DNA of 64,000 nucleotides from an uncultured Gammaproteobacteria bacterium (GTDB lineage Bacteria; Pseudomonadota; Gammaproteobacteria; Pseudomonadales; Pseudohongiellaceae): assembly GCA_913060695.1 (NCBI GenBank), contig CAJXUA010000006.1, positions 124,001-188,000 of the forward strand. The letters are read 5' to 3'. Both the position numbers and the translations under genes were made by a program. Positions within the stretch are counted from its first letter, which is position 1, and every line of letters starts with the position of its first letter. This document shows positions 1 to 7,431 of this stretch, in pieces. A model generated the notes under the pieces. The model searched no databases, was not told the origin of the DNA, and worked only from the letters and a program-made list of their open reading frames with translations.

Positions 1-217
1 CGAGGCATTGGAAGGCATAGCAGATAAGACGATAGTATTGACCGGTTCTATGTCGCCAGCTCCGTTTCGCGACAGCGACGCGGTTTTCAATGTCGGTGGC
101 TCGGTAATTGCGGTACAACTATTGCCGGCGGGAGTGTATATCGTAATAAACGGGAAAGTATTCGATCCAAAACATGCGAAGAAGAATGTCGCGATGAAAC
201 GCTACGAGGTAATTTAA
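1..217 (+). CDS. L-asparaginase family protein, C-terminal fragment (truncated by window start)
   Basis: Open frame from position 2; KTIVLTGSMSPAPFRDSDAVFNVGGSVIAVQLLPAGVYIVINGKVFD resembles the C-terminal half of the type I asparaginase N-terminal domain. Confidence 0.75.
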   Translation, partial: EALEGIADKTIVLTGSMSPAPFRDSDAVFNVGGSVIAVQLLPAGVYIVINGKVFDPKHAKKNVAMKRYEVI

Positions 218-489
218 TCGCCTTGGCAAGCGAAGCCCATCGACTAGGTGCGCTATAAACTGCAACTCTAGGAATCGATGAGGCGTATTGAGTGAGCAAA
301 GTTGATTTGGACTCTATGATCTTGCTGCGTTTTTCTTCACGGGTTTGCCTGCGTCGCTTGACCAGCTACGACCTCGAGGATTTTCAAGCTTGCCGCATTG
401 AGATAGTCTATGAATTGTATAGGTGAGTAGTAAGCCCATTGAACGGGCCAAGAATGGGCTTGGATATGCTCGGGACAAGGATTGAACGG

Positions 490-1908
490 ATGCAACTTTT
501 TACAACACGATCTATAAGGCAGTTGACGATTCTAGGCTTCGTTGCTGTTGCAGCTTTGCTGATCTCGGCACTAGTAGTTACGGCGCGTCAGCTCGATAGT
601 CTAAGCGAGCAGAGCCAAGTCACTGTTGCCGCAGCGGCCAATGCCATGAGCGCGAGCCGACAGCTAATAGAGCAGAGTATTGCGATGGAGCGCAATGCTC
701 GTCAGTTTGCAGTGCTAGGGGAGGAGACATTACGCCAGCTATATCGAGATCGCCGCGCTGAATTTTTAGCGCTGATGACGCAGATAGAGGCGCTAGATGT
801 CGGAACAGAGGCCTTGCAGACCACTCAGGAAATGCGCGCTCGCGAAGCCACTATCTACGCGAGCTTAGACTCCGCAACAGCAACGCGCGCCAACAATTTG
901 GAGATACCCGAATTAGCCAATCATGCTTATCGAATCGCGGATGCTATCGGACAGTGGATCGACCAGCAGCAAACCGAACTCTTAGCGCGCAGTGAGCAAA
1001 CCAAACAGACCCTAACTTTTCAAGCACTCCTGTTCATCGGTGCCGCGGCCGCATTGGCGGTGCTATTCGTGTGGTTGATCACGAGGCCACTGCAGCAGAT
1101 AAATCGTGCTATTAACAATATTGGCAGTGGCGCCTACGATCAACATATTAAGATCGCCGGGCCGCAGGATCTGCAGGCATTGGGCAAGCGGCTGGATTGG
1201 CTGCGTGGGCGCCTGCAAGAGCTTGAACAGCATCGAAGCTCTTTCTTGCGCCACGTATCTCACGAGCTGAAAACTCCACTAGCCTCTATGCAAGAAGGCG
1301 CCGCGCTACTAAACGAGGGTTTGGTCGGCTCTCTTAGCGATCAGCAGCGCGAGATTAGTCAGATAATTGCTAACAACTGCGCGCGCTTGCAGAACCTAAT
1401 CGAGGACTTATTGCGGCATAACTCGCAGAACTTCGAAGTGCTCGACATCATGCCTAAGGCATTACGCTTCGATGAGCTCGTCCTTGGAGTTGTAGAGGCG
1501 CATCAACTTGCCATCAGCAATGGCAAAGTGCAAATACGCAATAACCTGGAAAAATGTGTAGTCACTGCAGACCCGGAGCGCCTTCGTGTCATCGTCGATA
1601 ATTTGTTTACCAATGCGCTGAAGTTTTCGCCAAGTGGTGGCGAGATTGAGCTGCGCCTGTTTAATACAAAGACTAACGCCGTGTTTGAGATTCAGGATCA
1701 AGGTCCTGGGGTAAGCGAGAGCGACAAAGAGAAGATCTTCGATGCTTTCTTTCAAGGCGTGCAGCAATCCTCTAAGCCCTATAGTGGCAGTGGCCTAGGC
1801 TTGGCAATAGCGAGAGATTACGCGATCGCAGGCGGCGGCGAGCTTACCCTAGTAAACGCGACATCGGGCGCTTGTTTCCGCTTGAATTTTCCCCTTGTGC
1901 CAGCATAG
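490..1908 (+). CDS. glrK: Sensor histidine kinase, GlrK/QseE-like
   Basis: Two TM segments, HAMP-like region, SFLRHVSHELKTPLASMQEG H-box, N/G boxes (DNLFTNALKFSPSGG, GSGLGLAIARDY); operon with QseG-like lipoprotein and GlrR-like regulator. ORF is open from 439; start at 490 (MQLFTTRSIRQL) judged likelier. Confidence 0.85.
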   Translation: MQLFTTRSIRQLTILGFVAVAALLISALVVTARQLDSLSEQSQVTVAAAANAMSASRQLIEQSIAMERNARQFAVLGEETLRQLYRDRRAEFLALMTQIEALDVGTEALQTTQEMRAREATIYASLDSATATRANNLEIPELANHAYRIADAIGQWIDQQQTELLARSEQTKQTLTFQALLFIGAAAALAVLFVWLITRPLQQINRAINNIGSGAYDQHIKIAGPQDLQALGKRLDWLRGRLQELEQHRSSFLRHVSHELKTPLASMQEGAALLNEGLVGSLSDQQREISQIIANNCARLQNLIEDLLRHNSQNFEVLDIMPKALRFDELVLGVVEAHQLAISNGKVQIRNNLEKCVVTADPERLRVIVDNLFTNALKFSPSGGEIELRLFNTKTNAVFEIQDQGPGVSESDKEKIFDAFFQGVQQSSKPYSGSGLGLAIARDYAIAGGGELTLVNATSGACFRLNFPLVPA

Positions 1909-1956
1909 TTATCAATCTCGCATCACACCTACGTGCAGCGACTTAAAGGAGTTTGT

Positions 1957-2451
1957 GTGAACAGTATCAAGTTATGGATGTTGGGAGTTGGCCTTTTAGG
2001 GCTTTGCGCTTGTACAACTAGCCCATTGCTTATGGGGCGGCCGCAGGGTGCGGCGCCACTAGATTTCTATCAATGGGTGCTCGAGGCGACGCCGCAAGAG
2101 CGCTCAGCGCTGCAGCAAAGTATTGAGCAGCAATTGGAGCAGACCTGCGGGCTGCAAGCTATAGTGCAACTCGCAATTCTTAAGAGTGCGGTTGTGACAA
2201 GTGCGCAAGAGGATGAGAGCGCAATTGCGACCCTAAAAGAGATGGACTCCTGTCCTGCGGCAAGTGCGGATACGGGAGACTATCGCGTCTTCGCGACTTT
2301 GTGGACGCAGCAGCTAGCACAGCGTCAAACGCTAAGGCTCAATGGCCGGCAGATTCAAGCCCTAGAAGAGCAGCGCCGCGCACTGCGTGAGCAGATCGAT
2401 GCCCTTACGAACATTGAAGAGCAACTCAATCGCCGTGAGGCAGACTTGTAA
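1957..2451 (+). CDS. qseG: QseG/YfhG-like outer-membrane lipoprotein
   Basis: Lipobox LGLCAC after hydrophobic leader, coiled-coil C-terminus, lies between glrK and glrR; GTG start with AAAGGAG upstream (ORF open from 1933). Confidence 0.65.
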   Translation: MNSIKLWMLGVGLLGLCACTTSPLLMGRPQGAAPLDFYQWVLEATPQERSALQQSIEQQLEQTCGLQAIVQLAILKSAVVTSAQEDESAIATLKEMDSCPAASADTGDYRVFATLWTQQLAQRQTLRLNGRQIQALEEQRRALREQIDALTNIEEQLNRREADL

Positions 2452-2495
2452 TTTACTCCTGCACGATGTCCGACAAGACAAAGGTTTAAGAGCAC

Positions 2496-3857
2496 ATGGC
2501 TATAAAGAATCGAATACTCTTGATCGATGATGATGCAGATCTACTGCACTTGATCGGCGTGCGACTTAAGGCGAATAGCTTCGAGGTGCTCGCATTAGAC
2601 AGTGCAGAGAAGGCTCTTACACAGCTTTCTATTTTCCGTCCCCACGTCGTGGTGACGGATTTGCGGATGCCGGGTATGGATGGCATGGAGCTTTTCGAAC
2701 GCATTCAAGAGCGTGACCTGCGCCTACCGGTGATAATGCTGACTGCTCATGGCACCATCCCCGAGGCGGTTGCCGCTACTCAGAAAGGAGTGTTCAGCTA
2801 TCTAGTCAAGCCCTTCGATGCTCAGCTATTACTCGCTCATATCGAGAAGGCCTTAGTACAGACTGGCGCTCGTGAGACGAACGAGGAGCCGGGGCAGGAT
2901 GACGCATGGCGAGCGCAGATCATCAGCTGTAGCCAAGTGATGGAAAACCTCTTGCAGCAAACTAAGGCGGCTGCGATTACAGACGTGAGTGTCTTGATCC
3001 AGAGCGAGACAGGAACCGGAAAAGAGATCTTAGCCGACGCCATTCATAAGGCCAGCGCGCGCAATGCCAAGCCATTCATGGCACTTAATTGCGCTGCGCT
3101 ACCGGAGGCCTTGCTCGAGTCTGAATTGTTCGGGCATGTCGCGGGCTCCTTCACAGGCGCGAGTAAGGCCCACACCGGCCTGTTTCTAGCCGCCAACGAA
3201 GGCACGGTGTTCCTCGACGAGATTGGCGACATGCCTTTATCCGCGCAGGCGAAATTACTGCGTGTCTTGGAGCAGAGAGAGGTACGCCCGGTAGGGTCTA
3301 CCAAGTCCTCTCCTGTGAACGTAAGAATCATAGCGGCCACACACCAAGATCTCACCGAAAAAGTGGCACAGGGCACGTTCAGGGAGGATCTGTTCTATAG
3401 GTTAAACGTGATTACTCTCGAGCTTCCACCGCTGGCGCAGCGCCGCGATGACATCGCACTGCTCGCCAAACACTTCTGCAGTATGGTTTCTAAGCGGCAT
3501 GGTAAGGACACCCTGCACTTCTCGCCGGAGGCGATGGAATGTCTGATCGGCGCGCCTTGGCCGGGAAATGTACGGCAGCTGCTCAATATCGTGGAGCAAT
3601 GCGTTGTCCTTACCTCGACTCCCATGATCTCGCGGGCATTGGTCGAGCGGGCGCTGCGGTTTAAGTCGAACCGCTTGCTAGGCCTTAATGAGGCGAAGGA
3701 TCAGTTTGAGCGAGAATATCTGCTCAGATTGCTGAATATGACAGAAGGCAATATCGCCTTGGCAGCCCGTCTATCGGAGCGAAATCGTAGCGAGTTCTAC
3801 AATCTATTGAAGCGGCATAGCCTAGATCCTAGCCAGTTTCGTAAAGTGTCTGAGTAG
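2496..3857 (+). CDS. glrR: Sigma-54-dependent response regulator, GlrR/QseF-like
   Basis: Receiver domain (LLIDDDADLL...VVTDLRMPGMDG), AAA+ with ESELFGHVAGSFTGA (GAFTGA-type motif) and FLDEIGDMPLSAQAKLLRVLEQ, C-terminal Fis-like HTH. Confidence 0.92.
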   Translation: MAIKNRILLIDDDADLLHLIGVRLKANSFEVLALDSAEKALTQLSIFRPHVVVTDLRMPGMDGMELFERIQERDLRLPVIMLTAHGTIPEAVAATQKGVFSYLVKPFDAQLLLAHIEKALVQTGARETNEEPGQDDAWRAQIISCSQVMENLLQQTKAAAITDVSVLIQSETGTGKEILADAIHKASARNAKPFMALNCAALPEALLESELFGHVAGSFTGASKAHTGLFLAANEGTVFLDEIGDMPLSAQAKLLRVLEQREVRPVGSTKSSPVNVRIIAATHQDLTEKVAQGTFREDLFYRLNVITLELPPLAQRRDDIALLAKHFCSMVSKRHGKDTLHFSPEAMECLIGAPWPGNVRQLLNIVEQCVVLTSTPMISRALVERALRFKSNRLLGLNEAKDQFEREYLLRLLNMTEGNIALAARLSERNRSEFYNLLKRHSLDPSQFRKVSE

Positions 3858-3872
3858 GGCCCGAATCAGCCC

Positions 3873-3890
3873 TGTCGTGTAAACCCAACA
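3873..3890. promoter_or_regulatory. Candidate GlrR upstream activating site A (TGTC-N10-AACA)
   Basis: TGTCGTGTAAACCCAACA, 63 bp upstream of site B. Confidence 0.5.
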
Positions 3891-3935
3891 CCTAATTCTC
3901 TTAATATCAATAACTTAGCCTAAAGCCTCGTATTG

Positions 3936-3953
3936 TGTTGCTCTTGCCCAACA
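3936..3953. promoter_or_regulatory. Candidate GlrR upstream activating site B (TGTT-N10-AACA)
   Basis: TGTTGCTCTTGCCCAACA within inverted repeat TGTGTTG-N8-CAACACA (3934-3955). Confidence 0.5.
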
Positions 3954-4017
3954 CATGAGGCCTCACCTTGCTTTGTGAAAAATCCTAAGGCATTGATATT
4001 TATCGTAAATATCATAT

Positions 4018-4033
4018 TGGTACGAAGCTTGCT
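4018..4033 (+). promoter_or_regulatory. Sigma-54 (-24/-12) promoter P1
   Basis: TGGTACGAAGCTTGCT: GG and GC 12 nt apart, one mismatch to TGGCACR-N4-TTGCW; intergenic, directly downstream of glrR. Confidence 0.75.
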
Positions 4034-4099
4034 CTCTATTATTTAACTGACGCTATCGAGGGTTTCGGTAGCAGAAATTCAATATTAGGGAGAATAACA

Positions 4100-4303
4100 A
4101 TGAAGAATGCTCAGCTAGCTAACGCAACAATAGCCTCTTTCGAAATGGGTATTGAGACTTCGGATAACATTCCTCGTCTCCCCATGAGCTCTTCTAATGG
4201 AGGCAAGGCCTCCGAAAGAGAGTTTCTGCTTCACGCCTTTTACAAATTATGTCGCAAGCGCGGACGTCGAAGTGCTCGATGCGCTTTCGCTAAGAAGCGG
4301 TAA
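4100..4303 (+). CDS. 67-aa hypothetical protein with basic Arg/Cys-containing C-terminus
   Basis: AGGGAG ribosome-binding site 7 nt upstream of ATG; lies between sigma-54 promoter P1 and an intrinsic terminator; no family recognised. Confidence 0.5.
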   Translation: MKNAQLANATIASFEMGIETSDNIPRLPMSSSNGGKASEREFLLHAFYKLCRKRGRRSARCAFAKKR

Positions 4304-4421
4304 GAGAGGCATCTCCCGCTAAAGCCAGGTCAATGGACTGACCGCGACATACCCCTTTTGTTACCGCATAGGCATGGCACCCCAGAGCGGATCTTGTGTC
4401 CATAATTCGCTCCGCCTTTTT

Positions 4422-4446
4422 GACCCCGTACTAGGGGTCTTTTTTT
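4422..4446 (+). terminator. Intrinsic terminator of the P1 transcript
   Basis: GACCCC-gtacta-GGGGTC followed by seven T. Confidence 0.85.
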
Positions 4447-4471
4447 GCCTGAAATTCAGCAAATTTTAGTG

Positions 4472-4489
4472 TGTCCCGCTTGCCATACA
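4472..4489. promoter_or_regulatory. Candidate GlrR upstream activating site C (TGTC-N10-TACA)
   Basis: TGTCCCGCTTGCCATACA, 63 bp upstream of site D. Confidence 0.5.
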
Positions 4490-4534
4490 GTGAAGCCCAA
4501 TGAAAACAAAGGCTTATGTAACGCGCGATTTATC

Positions 4535-4552
4535 TGTCGTGGCAACGCAACA
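4535..4552. promoter_or_regulatory. Candidate GlrR upstream activating site D (TGTC-N10-AACA)
   Basis: TGTCGTGGCAACGCAACA, near-copy of site A. Confidence 0.5.
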
Positions 4553-4617
4553 CTCTACTGCTCGCCTGATCTGATGAATAAGTGTAACTAGTTGAAAAAT
4601 GTAGAGTAATAAAGATT

Positions 4618-4633
4618 GGCACAGCCGTTGCAA
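4618..4633 (+). promoter_or_regulatory. Sigma-54 (-24/-12) promoter P2
   Basis: TGGCACAGCCGTTGCA: full match to TGGCACR-N4-TTGCW, upstream of the EF-hand gene. Confidence 0.85.
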
Positions 4634-4682
4634 TTCCCTAAGTGCAAGACAATATTTCACAATGGGAAAAAGGAGAATAAGC

Positions 4683-4997
4683 ATGAAAAATACACTAGTA
4701 GCAGTATCAAGCGTTCTTATCGCCATCTCTTCCGCCGCATTTGCGCAGAGCGAGACTCCAAGTTTCACAGAGGTCGATACCAATGCGGACGGCATCTTGA
4801 ATAAACAGGAAGCCGACCAAGCGCTTCCAGCACTAGGCTTGAGCGACTCAAATCAAGACGGCGTCATTAGCAAGGGTGACGTTAAGAAAGTCTTGCCAGA
4901 TATTGAATTCGAAGGCGATGACGAAAGTGCAATCGGTTCTGCCGAGTATCAACAGATTGTACAAGTGATGGAACAGTTGATGGATCGTGCTGGGTAA
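4683..4997 (+). CDS. Exported EF-hand domain protein
   Basis: Signal peptide MKNTLVAVSSVLIAISSAAFA; two EF-hand loops (DTNADGILNKQE, DSNQDGVISKGD); AAGGAG RBS. ORF track start 4662 is too early. Confidence 0.85.
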   Translation: MKNTLVAVSSVLIAISSAAFAQSETPSFTEVDTNADGILNKQEADQALPALGLSDSNQDGVISKGDVKKVLPDIEFEGDDESAIGSAEYQQIVQVMEQLMDRAG

Positions 4998-5051
4998 ACA
5001 CTTAGTAGGAAAACTCTGGTAGCGATATCCAGATAGCCAAGGATGGCAAGG

Positions 5052-5088
5052 CGGGGCAATCGACAGGGAGTTGATTGCCCCGTTTTTT
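5052..5088 (+). terminator. Intrinsic terminator after EF-hand gene
   Basis: CGGGGCAATC / GATTGCCCCG perfect 10-bp stem followed by TTTTTT. Confidence 0.9.
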
Positions 5089-5162
5089 GTCGACAGCTTT
5101 CTCCTTCTGTTTGATACTCTAAATATCAACAGCGTGTTTGTGTTTCCCTAAGGAGCAGAACG

Positions 5163-5603
5163 ATGTCTGACCAAGCCGAACGAATGCATGCCCCGCGTAG
5201 TTTTTGGATTATCGCTGGTGTTTCCCTAGTGTGGAACCTAATTGGCGTGATGAACTATCTGTTTACTGTAACAGTGAGCCCAGCGACATTGGCCACTATG
5301 TCGGAGGCCGAACGCAGTTTGTATACCGATGTGCCGGTGTTCGTGACCTCGTGCTTCGCGATCGCTGTGTTTAGCGGTGTCCTCGCATCGGTTCTCTTGC
5401 TCCTTCGTAAAGCCTTGAGCGTAAGTCTGTTTCTAGTGTCGCTTGTTGCGATTATTCTACAAATGAGTTTGGGTATGTTCTTAACTCCGATGTTGACAGC
5501 TCAAGGACCTGCGGCACTCGCCTTGCCTATTCTGTTAATAGTCTGCGCTGCATTTTTCTTCTGGTACTCACGGAAAGTGACAGCGCAGGGGTTGCTGCAC
5601 TAG
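5163..5603 (+). CDS. Small integral membrane protein, four predicted TM segments
   Basis: Hydrophobic segments throughout; AAGGAG RBS; stop codon overlaps that of the convergent TetR gene. Confidence 0.75.
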   Translation: MSDQAERMHAPRSFWIIAGVSLVWNLIGVMNYLFTVTVSPATLATMSEAERSLYTDVPVFVTSCFAIAVFSGVLASVLLLLRKALSVSLFLVSLVAIILQMSLGMFLTPMLTAQGPAALALPILLIVCAAFFFWYSRKVTAQGLLH

Positions 5604-6238
5604 TCACGACGGCGCATGGATTCGGTCAGCATCGCAATCGTGTACAGAACCAACGCCTCGCCATCTTCAGCCTCGCGGTCTTCACTGTAGCGTGTGCGTG
5701 TGGCCATGATCACGCCATGCAACGCCCCTTGCAGGAAGTAAGCTGTCTGCAAACTGTCAGTTAGATGATCTGCATTTAGAGAGCCATCTTGTACGCCATT
5801 TTCTAAGGCCAGCACCATGGTGGCGGTTATGCGTTCTTTACAATCGAAAATCTCTTCGGCCTGCGAGTTGTCCGCTTTGCTATCTGGGAATGTATTGAGC
5901 TGCGTTAGCACGTTGAAATAATTCGTCTGTTCTTTAGAGAATGCATAGTAGGCATGGCCAATGCCATCTATCTGCTGCCCACCATTCGCGCCGGCTCGCA
6001 GAGCTCGATTGAAATATTCTTCTAGTGTGATTGCAGCCCTCAGCATGATGCCGCGCATGATGTCCGCCTTGTCCTTAAAATAGACATAGAGCAGTGCACG
6101 GCTTAACTGTGCTCGTTTAGCGATCTCCTCCATAGAGCTTTTGGCGAAGCCTTTGCTGAAAAATATGGACTCTGCAGCATCCAGAATTGCTTCTCGTCGA
6201 ATTTGCTTCTCTTTGTCTCTTCTTGCAGAGATTTCCAT
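5600..6238 (-). CDS. TetR/AcrR family transcriptional regulator
   Basis: N-terminal HTH (ILDAAESIFFSKGFAKSSMEEIAKRAQLSRALLYVYFKDKADI). Confidence 0.9.
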   Translation of the reverse strand: MEISARRDKEKQIRREAILDAAESIFFSKGFAKSSMEEIAKRAQLSRALLYVYFKDKADIMRGIMLRAAITLEEYFNRALRAGANGGQQIDGIGHAYYAFSKEQTNYFNVLTQLNTFPDSKADNSQAEEIFDCKERITATMVLALENGVQDGSLNADHLTDSLQTAYFLQGALHGVIMATRTRYSEDREAEDGEALVLYTIAMLTESMRRRD

Positions 6239-6285
6239 CTATTCGCTTCCTATCGGTCAATGAGTTCTGTGCACCTCTAAACGTA

Positions 6286-6317
6286 TTGACATAATGTCAA
6301 TTGCTGACACAATGTCA
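6286..6317. promoter_or_regulatory. Tandem palindromic operator, probable TetR binding region
   Basis: Perfect palindrome TTGACATAATGTCAA (6286-6300) and TGACA-caa-TGTCA (6305-6317) in the tetR/RND divergent intergenic region. Confidence 0.7.
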
Positions 6318-6339
6318 ATATATTGTTAAGGAGTTAGTC

Positions 6340-7431
6340 ATGTCGAACCCAATTTCCCGTCACGCTCGTGCCGCCATTGCTGCTCTTTTGCCTATATTCC
6401 TGTCGGCTTGTACGGATTCTAGCAGCACCCCTGCCCCAGATGAATCGGCGCTACCTAGCCAAGCGGTAACGGTGCGTACTACTACTGTACAAGGGGAGCA
6501 AGGCGAGCAATGGCTGTATTTCGCAGGTGTGGCACGCGCGCGCGAGCGGGCCAATTTGAGTTTTCAGGTCGGTGGCATCATTGCGAAGCGCAGTGCCCAG
6601 ATCGGCCAAGTGGTGAAGGCAAACGAAGTACTCGCCACACTCTACAATCCACAGCTGGGGCCCGCCGAACAAGGCGCACAGGCGCGCTTGCTACAGTTGC
6701 AGGCCGACGTTGAGCAGTCCGAACGGGACTTAACTCGACTCACGCAATTATCCGAGCGTGGCTTGCTCGCCGATCAGCGTCTGGAACAACAGCGCAGCCT
6801 GATCGCTGGGCAACGCGCCGCAATCGAAAGCGCCAGCGCCGCACTCGACCAATCGCGCCAGCTTAACCAAGAGAGCGCATTGCGTGCGCCCTTCGCAGGA
6901 CGAGTCGAATCAGTCCTGTTGGAGGCGGGCGAGTATGCTCAACCCGGGCAGGTCGTACTGCAGATGACCGGTGCCGGCGAAACAGAGGTGGAAGTAAGCG
7001 TGCCGCCCCATCTGCTCACTGCCCTTGAGATCGGTCAAAGCGTTCCAGTGCGGCATAGCTTGAGCGACCGAGAGAGCGTCGGGGTGATTACCGAAACCGG
7101 TGAGGCTAGCTCTGGTACTAAAGCGCTCTATCCCCTCGTTGTGCGCCTGAGCGATCCCACTGTGCGTGGTGGCGAGGCCTTAGAGGTCGGCATACTAAGA
7201 GCCGCAGAGCATTCGCTAAGCGTGCCACTGAATGCAGTTATGCGCTCGGCTGTGGGTCTCACGGTATTTCGTATAGAGGGAAACCGGGCTAGGCGCGTCG
7301 CAGTCGAGATCGATCAGGTATTTGGGCAGCAAGCCGTGTTGAAAGGCGACACGCTGAGCCTAGGCGATCAAATCGTTTACGCGGGTCTATCGCGACTCGC
7401 CGATGGCGACATCGTGGCAGTATTGCCATGA
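6340..7431 (+). CDS. RND efflux periplasmic adaptor (membrane fusion) subunit, lipoprotein
   Basis: Lipobox LSACT; biotinyl-lipoyl-like and coiled-coil hairpin regions; ATG at 6340 with AAGGAG upstream. Confidence 0.9.
   Translation: MSNPISRHARAAIAALLPIFLSACTDSSSTPAPDESALPSQAVTVRTTTVQGEQGEQWLYFAGVARARERANLSFQVGGIIAKRSAQIGQVVKANEVLATLYNPQLGPAEQGAQARLLQLQADVEQSERDLTRLTQLSERGLLADQRLEQQRSLIAGQRAAIESASAALDQSRQLNQESALRAPFAGRVESVLLEAGEYAQPGQVVLQMTGAGETEVEVSVPPHLLTALEIGQSVPVRHSLSDRESVGVITETGEASSGTKALYPLVVRLSDPTVRGGEALEVGILRAAEHSLSVPLNAVMRSAVGLTVFRIEGNRARRVAVEIDQVFGQQAVLKGDTLSLGDQIVYAGLSRLADGDIVAVLP

Noticed and set aside
4374-4393. Second TGGCAC (catggcaccccagagcgg) in the tail of the P1 transcript
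   Set aside because: No TTGC at the required distance.
4514-4795. 93-aa minus-strand ORF
   Set aside because: Overlaps promoter P2 and the start of the EF-hand gene; no domain similarity.
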